Assembly: GCF_900162685.1 (NCBI RefSeq)
Contig: NZ_LT727827.1
Location: forward strand, 413,971 to 477,970
DNA length: 64,000 nt
Direction: 5' to 3'
Source of the DNA: Terribacillus halophilus
GTDB taxonomy: Bacteria > Bacillota > Bacilli > Bacillales > Amphibacillaceae
Part shown: positions 35,586 to 43,858 of the stretch, piece by piece
Numbering within the stretch: position 1 is the stretch's first letter
Layout: each line of letters begins with the position of its first letter
Translations under genes and position numbers: made by a program
The notes under the pieces: generated by a model
What the model was told of the DNA's origin: nothing
The model's input: only the letters and a program-made list of their open reading frames with translations
The model's database searches: none

Positions 35586-36056
35586 TTATAAACTGCGCTG
35601 TTTATCAAGTATGGAAGCGAACGATGCGGCGAACTCCTGGCAGTTGCGTATATCCTCGTCTTCCGGTGAAAGATCCACCTTGAGACTTTCAGACACAATC
35701 TCCGCTCCGCGCTCCTTAAACTTTTCTTTAAATGTGTCAATAGCGGCACCAAAGCTTGTATAAATGGAATCACAAGACCCGAAAAGGGCAACTGGCTTGC
35801 CTTCTAGATCGATGTCATCTAATTCATCATAGAAGTCCTCGATTTCATATGGGATATCTCCGTCGCCCCAAGTGTAAGTGCCCATTAAGATGCCATCATA
35901 ATCTGTCAATTTAAATACATCAACCTCATCTATATCAATCTGGAGCTTCGTTACGTCCGCTCCTTGCTCTTCTAACGTTTGTTCCATAATGTCAGCCATT
36001 TCTTCCGTATTGCCTGACATACTGGTGAATGCAATCAGAACACTTGCCACCTTCAT
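35586..36056 (-). CDS. Flavodoxin
   Basis: 156 residues. FMN phosphate loop FTSMSGNTEEMA at the N-terminus, GTYTWGDGDIPYEIEDFY (W/D flavin contacts) and FGSCDSIYTSFGAA in the 90s loop. Very acidic, as usual for these electron carriers. It replaces ferredoxin under iron shortage. In B. subtilis the relatives YkuN/YkuP are Fur-regulated, and a Fur-type box lies in the promoter here (36087-36101). Confidence 0.93.
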   Translation of the reverse strand: MKVASVLIAFTSMSGNTEEMADIMEQTLEEQGADVTKLQIDIDEVDVFKLTDYDGILMGTYTWGDGDIPYEIEDFYDELDDIDLEGKPVALFGSCDSIYTSFGAAIDTFKEKFKERGAEIVSESLKVDLSPEDEDIRNCQEFAASFASILDKQRSL

Positions 36057-36086
36057 TCACTCCCCTTCATCTGCCCTCATTTTAAT

Positions 36087-36101
36087 TGATAACCATTCTC
36101 A
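36087..36101 (-). promoter_or_regulatory. Fur box in the flavodoxin promoter
   Basis: On the minus strand TGAGAATGGTTATCA matches the 7-1-7 Fur box TGATAATNATTATCA at 12 of 14 defined positions. It fills the spacer between TTGACA and TAAAAT (18 nt), so Fur-Fe(II) would block RNA polymerase. Confidence 0.75.
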
Positions 36102-36127
36102 ATGTCAAATGGAGCGCTTAGGAAGCA

Positions 36128-36331
36128 TCAGTTTCCTTTGATAGCTTGGTAAGCAAGTTTGAAGTTCTTCTTCGTATCTTCCCCAAAGACATTAAGATCT
36201 CCTTCAAAGATTTGATCAACTGTTAGCTGATAAGCTTCCTCGACTGTACAGCCGCGGGTGTTCAGCAGCAGGCGAAAGTAGGATAAGAAATATTCCTCAC
36301 TCAGAATCGCTGCGTTTTTCATCATATTCAT
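36128..36331 (-). CDS. Small hypothetical protein
   Basis: 67 residues, predicted helical, no signal peptide or membrane segment. MNMMKNAAILSEEYFLSYFR, CTVEEAYQLTVDQIFEGDL and EDTKKNFKLAYQAIKGN give a mild acidic protein with one Cys. AGGAAAGGTAG lies before the ATG, and the stop is followed by the flavodoxin promoter. I do not recognise a family. Codon use is like its neighbours. Confidence 0.6.
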   Translation of the reverse strand: MNMMKNAAILSEEYFLSYFRLLLNTRGCTVEEAYQLTVDQIFEGDLNVFGEDTKKNFKLAYQAIKGN

Positions 36332-36427
36332 ACTACCTTTCCTTATGAATCCATGCTACTAGCGTAACATAGATTCTGGGGTATAATACAGGATACAGCA
36401 GTATATGCGGAAAGAGAAGGTTTGTTC

Positions 36428-36820
36428 ATGAAGATCTATATTGCAATCGGGTGTGGCGGCAGCATTGGGGCACTGCTGCGCTACCTTGCCGGAATAGTTA
36501 TTCCGCAAACAGCAAATTTCCCCATGAGTACACTAATCATTAATATCCTCGGCTGCTTTCTTATGGGATATGTAACGAACTTAGTTAAGCAGCGTTACTT
36601 TGCTCAAAAACAAGCGTTGGCAAAGGGGCTCACCACTGGTATGATCGGTGCTTTCACGACATTCTCGACGGTCAGTCTGGAAGCGGCTCTGCTCATACGA
36701 GATAGTATGATAAGTGTCGCACTAATTTACTTGGTAATCAGCTCCGCGGCCGGGTTAGCAGCACTTATGCTTGGCTTGCGGCTAGCACCAGATCCATCAC
36801 GAGGGAGGCAGTCAGCATGA
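36428..36820 (+). CDS. crcB1: Fluoride ion channel CrcB/Fluc, first subunit
   Basis: 130 residues from the ATG at 36428, four membrane helices. GCGGSIGALLRYLAG opens it; GMIGAFTTFSTVSLEAALL holds the central Phe/Thr pore track and Na+ site. It exports fluoride. AGAAGG stands 8 nt before the ATG; a TTG two codons earlier is unlikely. The overlap with the second subunit (36817-36820, ATGA) points to a heterodimer. No fluoride riboswitch is visible upstream. Confidence 0.93.
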   Translation: MKIYIAIGCGGSIGALLRYLAGIVIPQTANFPMSTLIINILGCFLMGYVTNLVKQRYFAQKQALAKGLTTGMIGAFTTFSTVSLEAALLIRDSMISVALIYLVISSAAGLAALMLGLRLAPDPSRGRQSA

Positions 36821-37161
36821 ATATGCTCTTTGTGCTCCTTGGAGGCTGGCTGGGAGCCATATCGCGCTACGAAATCAGCAAGCAAGGACAGCGCATATGG
36901 AAGAAAGAATTTCCTCTGCCGACCCTGCTGACAAATGCAGCTGGTTCCTTTTTGCTGGGGCTTGTGTATCAATTAAATTGGGGTGTAGAATGGCAAAACT
37001 TCCTCGCTGTCGGATTCCTGGGCTCCTTTACAACTTTCTCCACTTTCCATCTGGAGCTAGTCCAGTTAGGGAGTAAAAGAAAGCTTGCTGCAGCTATCAG
37101 TTATGTGCTCGGCAGCTATGTGCTCGGTATAATGCTAGCAATAATCGGCTTCTCCATTTAA
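36817..37161 (+). CDS. crcB2: Fluoride ion channel CrcB/Fluc, second subunit
   Basis: 114 residues, four membrane helices. GGWLGAISRYEIS and GFLGSFTTFSTFHLELVQLG are the matching motifs. Fluc channels are dual-topology dimers; Firmicutes often have a pair like this, with each subunit inserted in opposite orientation. Coupled to crcB1. Followed by a strong bidirectional terminator. Confidence 0.93.
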   Translation: MNMLFVLLGGWLGAISRYEISKQGQRIWKKEFPLPTLLTNAAGSFLLGLVYQLNWGVEWQNFLAVGFLGSFTTFSTFHLELVQLGSKRKLAAAISYVLGSYVLGIMLAIIGFSI

Positions 37162-37196
37162 AAAGGGACACTGCGCTTGGCAGTGTCCCTTTTCGT
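37161..37196. terminator. Bidirectional terminator, crcB2 / DUF4064
   Basis: A perfect 14-bp stem AAAAGGGACACTGC (37161-37174) against 37180-37193 with a 5-nt loop. It ends transcripts from both sides. Confidence 0.92.
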
Positions 37197-37198
37197 GT

Positions 37199-37636
37199 TT
37201 AGTAACTGTCTATTGTGTTGCTGTCTTGCGTGTTGTGCTGATCTATCGGTTTGCGGACGATTGCCAAGATACCTGCAACCAGGTAAAGAATGGACGTTAC
37301 AAACGATCCAAACAAAGTTAAGATTGCTGACAGTACCGCTGTCACAATAAAAACTACGCCAGCAGCTGTTGATCTGCTGTTACGACGTAATAAAACAATA
37401 CCAACGATACCTAGAATAGCTGAAATTGTACTAACAACAACGAAATACCACCCTAAACCACCAAAGAAGCTGCTCATAATATCCGCGTCTTCCGTTGTGA
37501 TTGTAGGGTCATTGTATAATTCCTGCGATATGTCATCTCCAGCTACGCCAATCAATATCCCAGTTAAAATAGCACCTAATGCATTAAGAACAACACCGAT
37601 GATTCCCAGAACCTTTTCTGCAGTACGTTTAATCAT
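37199..37636 (-). CDS. DUF4064 membrane protein, third tandem copy
   Basis: 145 residues with four membrane helices. It begins MIKRTAEKVLGIIGVVLNAL, the motif shared by all three copies. Conserved second half: AILGIVGIVLLRRNSRSTAAG and SILYLVAGILAIVRKP. The short loop between helices 1 and 2 is acidic (SQELYNDPTITTEDADIMSS). Function unknown. Last gene of a likely five-gene operon with an ABC transporter; 24 nt after the second copy. Confidence 0.8.
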   Translation of the reverse strand: MIKRTAEKVLGIIGVVLNALGAILTGILIGVAGDDISQELYNDPTITTEDADIMSSFFGGLGWYFVVVSTISAILGIVGIVLLRRNSRSTAAGVVFIVTAVLSAILTLFGSFVTSILYLVAGILAIVRKPIDQHNTQDSNTIDSY

Positions 37637-37660
37637 GCTGTTTCTCCTCTCTCTTTTTGT

Positions 37661-38071
37661 CTATTCGATATGCTGTGCTGGTCTTCTGGCCAATACCATC
37701 ACACCAGCAATAAGATACAACATTCCGCCGATAAATCCCGCTAATAATGTCGCAATTGATCCTACTAATGATACGATAATCAGCATAATCCCTAATCCTG
37801 TTTGCTTGCGATCAGCTTTTAACTTAACCGCTGCAACAATACCGAGAATCGCACAAATTAAGGCTACGGCAATTACAACAATACCAAAAACATTTGCTAT
37901 ATCTGCAATCGCTCCAGAATCAACTGGTTGATTTACGCCACTATCCAGAATTTCCTGGCGTGCAGTTTCCGGGTCATATGCTGCTAAACGAATCCAAGTC
38001 GAGATTGCAGTATAAAGGAAGACGACCGCACCAATGATGGCAAGTACTTTCTCCGCTGTACGTCTTAGCAT
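37661..38071 (-). CDS. DUF4064 membrane protein, second tandem copy
   Basis: 136 residues, four membrane helices. MLRRTAEKVLAIIGAVVFLY matches copies 1 and 3. GMLYLIAGVMVLARRPAQ gives the conserved end. The extracytoplasmic loop (SGVNQPVDSGAIADI) differs from the other copies. The three copies are diverged paralogues rather than recent duplications. Function unknown. Confidence 0.8.
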   Translation of the reverse strand: MLRRTAEKVLAIIGAVVFLYTAISTWIRLAAYDPETARQEILDSGVNQPVDSGAIADIANVFGIVVIAVALICAILGIVAAVKLKADRKQTGLGIMLIIVSLVGSIATLLAGFIGGMLYLIAGVMVLARRPAQHIE

Positions 38072-38098
38072 GTTCCTCCTCCTTTCTGCAATTACTTC

Positions 38099-38524
38099 TT
38101 AATATGTTTCTCCTCTATCATTATATTGCTCAACTGGCTTACGCACAATCGCCATGATGCCAGCAATCAAATAAAGTATGCCGCTGATGAAGCCAAAAAA
38201 GACAGAAAGAATAGTCCCAAGGACCGCCGTAATGATAAGCAGAATACCTGCACCCTTCGCAGGTTTATTATTTTTCAGCATTGCCAGAGAAACAAAACCA
38301 AGGATTGCACAAATAACGAGTACAATGATCAACCATATAGATACTCCGTTCATAAGACCTGACAATGCTTCCGCTTGATCTTGTGATATATCACTCTGGT
38401 TTGTAAGCTGATTTGTCGTGGTTTCTTCTGAAGCACCTAATCCCAATGCAGTCCAACCACCAACGATTAAGAATAAAACCGCTCCAATAATAACCAACAC
38501 TTTTTCCGCTGTTCTTTTTACCAT
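38099..38524 (-). CDS. DUF4064 membrane protein, first tandem copy
   Basis: 141 residues, four membrane helices. MVKRTAEKVLVIIGAVLFLI is the shared start and ISGILYLIAGIMAIVRKPVE the shared end. It follows the ABC permease by 22 nt, so it belongs to that transcript. The loop after helix 1 is polar (SEETTTNQLTNQSDISQDQA). Function unknown. By analogy with other small partners of antimicrobial-peptide ABC modules it could adjust specificity or envelope sensing; that is inference. Confidence 0.8.
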   Translation of the reverse strand: MVKRTAEKVLVIIGAVLFLIVGGWTALGLGASEETTTNQLTNQSDISQDQAEALSGLMNGVSIWLIIVLVICAILGFVSLAMLKNNKPAKGAGILLIITAVLGTILSVFFGFISGILYLIAGIMAIVRKPVEQYNDRGETY

Positions 38525-38546
38525 AATAATTCCCCTCTCCTATTGA

Positions 38547-39479
38547 TTAATTACCTGCTACATCACGTTTCGTGAACAATACCCAGCCTATTACAAGGAA
38601 GATCAGATAATACACAATAATTGTTACAACCGCGAATGTAAGCGTTAGATCTTCAACTAACTTCATACCCGTTGTGAACTGTGTCAAATCCAGATTTGAG
38701 AAAAGTACATATTTAGCAAATGGCTTGTCATAGATAAACAAGACAATGGAACTGCCCGCAAACATAAGGAAAATAGCTGTACCAATTGCTAATGCACCAT
38801 TTCGCAATGCTGCTGAAATCATAAAGGCAAATGTTGCCCATACAACTAGTTTAACTAGCTGTAACCCATAGTCCTGTGCAATACGTGTCCACACAGACAC
38901 TTCTACTACTTTTCCGTCCTTCACCTGTAGTACAGAGCCGTCTCCCCCGAGACCGAACAAAAGCATTCCAAATAGCCAGGAGAAGATAAATAATACGATT
39001 AATGCGGTTAACGCAAAAAGTAAGACACTTGTGTATTTCGCAAAGAAAATTTTCGTCCTTGTAGCTGGCCGAATTAACAGGAGCTTAATCGTTCCCCATC
39101 GGTATTCATTCGCTATGATACCACCAGCTACAATAATCGTAAGTAAGCTCAGCACACTAGTCAGCATGTTGCTGTCATATAGAAAATCCCACGCCGTCAT
39201 TCCATCTGGCATCAAATCATTTTCTATGCGGTAATTATTTATTAAAATCTGCGTGTCAGCTTGGTCAATCTCAGCAAGAGATTCGTTCTGGTCTTGAAGT
39301 TCTTGCTTCCATGTTGCTTCATCGTAATCTGTTGTAAAGTTATCTGCTGTCCGTGTTATTAAGGCAAATCCTAGTACAACAACAACGAGGATACCCAGCA
39401 TAATCCATGTCGCCAGCTGGCTGTACAGTTTTGTCTGTTCATTCCGCACCAGTTGGAAAAAGTTACTACTCAATGACAT
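38547..39479 (-). CDS. ABC-2 type transporter permease
   Basis: 310 residues with six membrane helices. MSLSSNFFQLVRNEQTKLYS has the cytosolic coupling helix, and NEYRWGTIKLLLIRPATRTK is the ABC-2 loop. It forms the pore of a BcrAB/lantibiotic-immunity-like exporter with the ATPase encoded just upstream (14-nt overlap). The ATG at 39479 was preferred over a TTG three codons earlier. Paralogue of the permease at 44376-45320 (both carry NEYRWGTIKLLL- or TEFGTGTIKLLL-type loops). Confidence 0.88.
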   Translation of the reverse strand: MSLSSNFFQLVRNEQTKLYSQLATWIMLGILVVVVLGFALITRTADNFTTDYDEATWKQELQDQNESLAEIDQADTQILINNYRIENDLMPDGMTAWDFLYDSNMLTSVLSLLTIIVAGGIIANEYRWGTIKLLLIRPATRTKIFFAKYTSVLLFALTALIVLFIFSWLFGMLLFGLGGDGSVLQVKDGKVVEVSVWTRIAQDYGLQLVKLVVWATFAFMISAALRNGALAIGTAIFLMFAGSSIVLFIYDKPFAKYVLFSNLDLTQFTTGMKLVEDLTLTFAVVTIIVYYLIFLVIGWVLFTKRDVAGN

Positions 39480-40392
39480 TCTCTCCAATCACGTGTAAGA
39501 ATTTATCTTCTAATGTCTTCCGTTCAACTGCTACAGCATACATCTCGATATCCGCTACAGCTAAAGCCTTAATAATTGGCGGCATCTGATCACGAGAGAT
39601 TGGGAATAACAGCTGATTGTTATTGTCAACTGCCGCAATGCCAAACTTTTCTTGAAGCAGCTGTTTGGCATTTTCAAGCTGCGCTGCTGAACAATCTATC
39701 TTTACCATTTCTTCTGGCACGTCCTTGTCCGTACTATGGACTTCTTGGATAGAAATAAGTTCGCCGTTCTTTAAAATACCGATACGATCACACATTAATT
39801 CCATTTCCGAGAGTAAGTGGCTGGAAACGATTACTGCCACATTCTCTTCTTCTGCTAATTTGCGAATATAATGGCGAATTTCACGGATACCGGATGGATC
39901 CAATCCATTTGTCGGCTCATCTAGTATTAATATCGATGGTCTATGTAATAATGCCTGTGCAATACCGAGACGCTGTCGCATTCCTAACGAATACCGCTTC
40001 ACTTTCTGACTGATGCTTTTTTCCAATCCAACAAGCTTCACAACTTCATCAATTCGATCTCTTGTTATGCCTGGAATCATGCGAGAAAAGACAAGCAAAT
40101 TCTTGTAACCAGACATAAATCCGTATAATTCTGGATTCTCTACAATTGCCCCTACATGCCGGATAGCACCTTTGAAATCTGATTTAATACTTTTTCCCTG
40201 GATTCGTACGTCTCCTTCCGAGATACGAATCAGACCTACCATCATGCGGATTGTTGTAGTCTTACCCGCTCCGTTCGGCCCTAGAAATCCAAATACTTCA
40301 CCCGGCTGAATATCAAAGTCCAGACCTTTTACAATTAATTTCGAACCGATTTGCTTTTTCAAGCCAATCAGCTGCATGGCCGGTTCTGCCAT
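39466..40392 (-). CDS. ABC transporter ATP-binding protein
   Basis: 308 residues. Walker A GPNGAGKTTTIRMM, signature YSLGMRQRLGIAQALL, Walker B ILILDEPTNGLDPSG and the switch His in VIVSSHLLSEM. The C-terminal 80 residues follow the BcrA-type accessory pattern. First gene of the operon ATPase-permease-DUF4064 x3; AGGAAGGGTG lies before the ATG. Close paralogue of the ATPase at 45313-46233. Likely role: export of, or immunity to, a peptide or membrane-active compound. Confidence 0.92.
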   Translation of the reverse strand: MAEPAMQLIGLKKQIGSKLIVKGLDFDIQPGEVFGFLGPNGAGKTTTIRMMVGLIRISEGDVRIQGKSIKSDFKGAIRHVGAIVENPELYGFMSGYKNLLVFSRMIPGITRDRIDEVVKLVGLEKSISQKVKRYSLGMRQRLGIAQALLHRPSILILDEPTNGLDPSGIREIRHYIRKLAEEENVAVIVSSHLLSEMELMCDRIGILKNGELISIQEVHSTDKDVPEEMVKIDCSAAQLENAKQLLQEKFGIAAVDNNNQLLFPISRDQMPPIIKALAVADIEMYAVAVERKTLEDKFLHVIGENVIE

Positions 40393-40473
40393 TTTTTCAC
40401 CCTTCCTGTAACAATTTTGTCACCTTTCCATAATATGTACGGAGCACCTTGGCCGATTGTTTCACTTTTCTAT

Positions 40474-40502
40474 AAAAAAACCATGAATCATATGATTCAT
40501 GG
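40474..40502 (-). terminator. Terminator of the LPDTA protein gene
   Basis: A 22-nt perfect palindrome at 40481-40502 (arms CCATGAATCAT) is followed on the minus strand by seven T's, 12 nt after the stop. Confidence 0.85.
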
Positions 40503-40513
40503 CGCTGTACGTA

Positions 40514-41881
40514 TTAATTACTATATTTTTTACGTCGATTCCATACATAAAGAGCTGCTCCTGCTGCCAGCAATACAGTACCTACAGCCAAAACATTACC
40601 AATTGGAGAAGCGGTATCTGGCAGACGTTTCCCTTCTTGTTTTACCGTTTCTGCAGCAACCTTAACTGGTGTTACCACCGCTTTTTCTTTGACAGGAGCT
40701 TCATGTTTGTACGCTGTCTCTACCTGTACTTCGGGCTTTGGTACTTCTATCTCCGGCACATGTTTCACCAAGTCAGAACCGAATAGTTCACCCGTGATAG
40801 TAAAGTTAAGCAAATGGTTCCCTTGTATATCGACTAAATATACTAATAGTACTCGATTCTCTAAATTGGTCACTCGCAGTAACTCTTCCATTGTTACGGG
40901 TGTTTTTGTATCGCCGTCAACCAAATAAAAAGCTGCTTTCATTTGGAAGATATCCATTAGGTCATCCCATATAGCAATCAGTTCCTGTCCTTGCGCTTCT
41001 GTCAATTCCGTGGATGTTTCAAAGTCTCCCAGCGCTTCTGCACGTGTTGCAATATCCTCTAAACCTAAGATAAAAGCTTCCGGATTATTCACCACTACGC
41101 CTTCCATATACGTGTATGCTCGGAAAAATTCTTCTTTACTTATGCCGATCAAATCAAGAAACGGACCAGCCATTTCCCAATAATCATCCACGGAGAATTC
41201 GCCGTAACCTGTTGCTTCGTATACAAATTCAGCGAGTTCTTCATAGCTTTGAAAGTCATTCAGTGTTCTATTGTTTTCAGCTAATAGCTGATTGAATTCT
41301 TCCTGTGACAGTTCGGTTTCCTGCAGAAGGAAATGCAGAGACACGCCATTGACTTCGTTGTAAATCAATTCGTATATGTTATCCATGCTCAAATAGCTGT
41401 ACAAGTCGAGCCCGTTTACGGCAAACAAATCCGCAAGTTCCTTCTCCGTTAATCCGAATTCTTCCGCTAACAATTGAAGATTTTCGGAGGTTGCGGGATC
41501 TCCCAATAACCAGTATAAATCAGAGTATAGTAGAATATCAGCCGCAGTGTATCCCTTATCGGCCAAACCCATTTCTGTCAGCGCTTTCGTTATATCTTCC
41601 ATTCTATAACCCGACTCATCCAAGAAAGTCTGAAGGTTCTCTTCTGTGACAGGCTCTCCTAACCATTCCCGTAATTCTTGCAATGAACTAGCTTCATATT
41701 CTTCGATGGTCCCCCACTCAAAATCTTTTAAGTACCGGTTCAAACCTTTTACATCAGTTCCAAGCTCAACCGCATAGGCTTCCAACTCTTGTTTGTTAAT
41801 GGCAGCAAACGCTGTCTGCGGTGCCACTGCTTGCAAGCAAAGCAAAACCATGATTATTCCAACCAATAGCTTCTTTGTCAC
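40514..41881 (-). CDS. Processed acidic surface protein with LPDTA sorting signal
   Basis: 455 residues. Signal peptide 1-27 (MTKKLLVGIIMVLLCLQAVA, cleavage after AFA). The bulk is an acidic helical region of repeated EAY/LAEFL-like units. The C-terminus is a sorting signal: LPDTA, then a hydrophobic helix (GNVLAVGTVLLAAGAALYVW), then RRKK. It matches the 'processed acidic surface protein' family by acidic repeats and the LPxTA type motif. LPxTA is recognised by class D sortases; none is encoded in this window, so the enzyme must act from elsewhere. Function unknown. Confidence 0.82.
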   Translation of the reverse strand: MTKKLLVGIIMVLLCLQAVAPQTAFAAINKQELEAYAVELGTDVKGLNRYLKDFEWGTIEEYEASSLQELREWLGEPVTEENLQTFLDESGYRMEDITKALTEMGLADKGYTAADILLYSDLYWLLGDPATSENLQLLAEEFGLTEKELADLFAVNGLDLYSYLSMDNIYELIYNEVNGVSLHFLLQETELSQEEFNQLLAENNRTLNDFQSYEELAEFVYEATGYGEFSVDDYWEMAGPFLDLIGISKEEFFRAYTYMEGVVVNNPEAFILGLEDIATRAEALGDFETSTELTEAQGQELIAIWDDLMDIFQMKAAFYLVDGDTKTPVTMEELLRVTNLENRVLLVYLVDIQGNHLLNFTITGELFGSDLVKHVPEIEVPKPEVQVETAYKHEAPVKEKAVVTPVKVAAETVKQEGKRLPDTASPIGNVLAVGTVLLAAGAALYVWNRRKKYSN

Positions 41882-41991
41882 GCACGTTTCCTCCTGGAAA
41901 TATATTTATTTAATTCCAGATTATTATAATCTCGTAATGACAGCTTGGCTACATTTATTTTCACAGAATCCGAAGTGTTCCTCTAAAAACT

Positions 41992-42019
41992 GAAAAACCC
42001 CTTCGCAAAGGGGTTTTTT
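41992..42019 (-). terminator. Terminator of the GNAT gene
   Basis: AAAAACCCC and GGGGTTTTT pair around TTCGCAAA (about 41993-42018), with flanking A/T runs. It starts 7 nt after the stop. Confidence 0.85.
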
Positions 42020-42025
42020 CGACAA

Positions 42026-42487
42026 TTATTTCAAGGATATACCCATGCGTTTTGATCGGACTTGCATCCCCATCTTCACATAGAAATCTTCCGCTCGATT
42101 ATTGAAATTCCATACGTTCAACTCAATTTCGGTAGCGCCTATCTTTTTACCGTGACGTTTGATTTTCTCAAATAAGTGACCGCCAATTCCTTTTCCGCGC
42201 ATATCGGAACGGACACAAAATTCTTCAATAAAAATATGGGCCTTATGCGAAACTGTTTCGCTCGTAATCCGTATAGTAGCAAAAGCCATTACTTCCTTCG
42301 CTTTTTCTACGAGAAAAACTTTCTTGTTATCTAAGTATATATTACTCTCGAACACATGCTGATCCAGCGGTTCCGCCTTCTTGACGAAATACTCCGGCTG
42401 ATGCTCATAATGTGTGTTATATAATTCCTTGTAAAGAATAGCGATTTGCTCATAATCTGATAACTTGGCTTCGCGTATCTTAAACAT
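42026..42487 (-). CDS. GNAT family N-acetyltransferase
   Basis: 153 residues. Motif A is VRSDMRGKGIGGHLFEKIKR, with the acetyl-CoA loop RGKGIG; ELNVWNFNNRAEDFYVKMGM is motif B. Substrate unknown. The ATG at 42487 (MFKIREAKLSDYEQI) has GAGGTG 5-6 nt upstream; the in-frame extension of 15 residues is not supported. Monocistronic. Confidence 0.88.
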   Translation of the reverse strand: MFKIREAKLSDYEQIAILYKELYNTHYEHQPEYFVKKAEPLDQHVFESNIYLDNKKVFLVEKAKEVMAFATIRITSETVSHKAHIFIEEFCVRSDMRGKGIGGHLFEKIKRHGKKIGATEIELNVWNFNNRAEDFYVKMGMQVRSKRMGISLK

Positions 42488-42694
42488 AGGCTTCACCTCT
42501 GCAGCTTGTAGTCTCGTTAACCAGTTTATCATGTTCGTCCCCCTCCGTCATAAAACTAATTGAAATAAACTGCCTCCAGCAGTGAAAACGCTTCTTATAA
42601 GCCATTTCTCCACAAGATAGAGGAATCCCTGCGCCACTTTGACAAGTTCCGGCGTGTATAGGAAAATAGAAGGAATGAAAGGAGGTGTATACAG

Positions 42695-43075
42695 ATGCTG
42701 TACGCTTTTTGGAATTTATTCGCTGAAGATTTTACCTCATTGGTTTTCTATATCGGTCTAACGATGACTGTTATCCTGGCACACAAGACTACAACTAGTG
42801 TTGCCAGCCATTTTCGCTCCTCAGAAGCGATGCATTGGCAATATGTTTGTCCAATAGATAATCGGTCCTATCATATGCCGGAGCATATTGTGCACTGCAG
42901 GCCAATTATTCATTGGCTGATCCGCATAACCATGCGAAAAGATGGTCCAGATGACGATAGTGAAGCGGAGTCCTTGTTGTATGTAAAGAAAAACCATTCG
43001 ATACAACAAGGAGGAAATCAATTTTGCAACGCACATCTGTATCCACTTTCTTTAAAAAGTACGGTATTATCTTAA
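42695..43075 (+). CDS. Hypothetical membrane-anchored protein upstream of yidC
   Basis: 126 residues. AAAGGAGGTG sits 6-8 nt before the ATG, one of the strongest ribosome sites in the window. One membrane helix (YAFWNLFAEDFTSLVFYIGL to about 30), then a hydrophilic tail with several His. The last 17 codons overlap the yidC reading frame. It could be a small gene that couples to yidC, or a leader open reading frame for yidC expression. No family recognised. Confidence 0.4.
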   Translation: MLYAFWNLFAEDFTSLVFYIGLTMTVILAHKTTTSVASHFRSSEAMHWQYVCPIDNRSYHMPEHIVHCRPIIHWLIRITMRKDGPDDDSEAESLLYVKKNHSIQQGGNQFCNAHLYPLSLKSTVLS

Positions 43076-43806
43076 GCTCCCTTACCCTAATAATCTTGCT
43101 GGCAGGATGCCAAGGAGAAAACGGGGCGCCATCTGATGGCGGCTGGTTCAATCACTATTTTGTAGATCCCTTTTCTTACTTGATTAAATTAATTGCCAGC
43201 TATATCAATGATGACTATGGAATCAGCATCATCCTAATCACATTAGCTGTTCGTCTTATCTTGATGCCCTTCATGCTAATGCAGCAGAAAAAAGGATATG
43301 AAACGCAGGAAAAGATGAAACTTTTCAAACCTGAATTAGATGAATTACAGGCGAAATATAAAAACAAGACAGACACCGAGTCACGTCAGAAACAACAGCA
43401 GGAAATGATGCAATTGTATCGCAAACACGGCATGAGTCCATTCTCTGCCATGGGGTGTCTGCCTCTGCTGATTCAAATGCCGTTTTTATTCGGTTTTTAT
43501 TCTGCGATTCGCAGCACACCAGAGATTGCAACACATGATTTCCTATGGTTCAATCTCGGTACAGCCGATATTAGTCTTACCGTCATTGCAATGGCAATCT
43601 ATTGGCTTCAGTACCGCGTTTCCCAGATTGGCGTCGATCCAGCCAGACGACAGCAAACGCGTTTGATTGGTATCATTTCACCACTGATGATTGGGTTTAT
43701 TTCGTTCAGCTCTCCAGCTGTACTGCCTTTGTACTGGGCAGTTGGCGGTGTATTCGTCATCTGTCAGACATTGCTGGCAAAAAAACTATTCCAAAAGAAA
43801 AATTGA
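43024..43806 (+). CDS. yidC: Membrane protein insertase, YidC/SpoIIIJ family
   Basis: 260 residues starting with TTG at 43024; AAGGAGG is 9 nt upstream. It is a lipoprotein: the signal ends in the lipobox LLAGCQG. The Oxa1 core follows: FVDPFSYLIKLIASYINDDY, SIILITLAVRLILMPFM with the conserved Arg of the hydrophilic groove, CLPLLIQMPFLFGFYSAI and a Cys/Pro-rich helix pair. It inserts membrane proteins with or after Sec. Bacilli usually have two; this is one of them (SpoIIIJ or YqjG type, not resolved). Overlaps the upstream small ORF. Confidence 0.92.
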   Translation: MQRTSVSTFFKKYGIILSSLTLIILLAGCQGENGAPSDGGWFNHYFVDPFSYLIKLIASYINDDYGISIILITLAVRLILMPFMLMQQKKGYETQEKMKLFKPELDELQAKYKNKTDTESRQKQQQEMMQLYRKHGMSPFSAMGCLPLLIQMPFLFGFYSAIRSTPEIATHDFLWFNLGTADISLTVIAMAIYWLQYRVSQIGVDPARRQQTRLIGIISPLMIGFISFSSPAVLPLYWAVGGVFVICQTLLAKKLFQKKN

Positions 43807-43812
43807 GCATAG

Positions 43813-43850
43813 AAAAAACCACCTCTCCAATCTGGAGAAGTGGTTTTTTT
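43813..43850. terminator. Bidirectional terminator, yidC / ohr
   Basis: AAAACCAC-CTCTCC pairs with GGAGA-GTGGTTTT (one bulge), flanked by A- and T-runs, between convergent genes. Confidence 0.88.
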
Positions 43851-43858
43851 GCTTTTAC

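Noticed and set aside
36332-36427. Fluoride riboswitch before crcB1
   Set aside because: The crcB motif's conserved GGCGATGG and pseudoknot segments could not be found.
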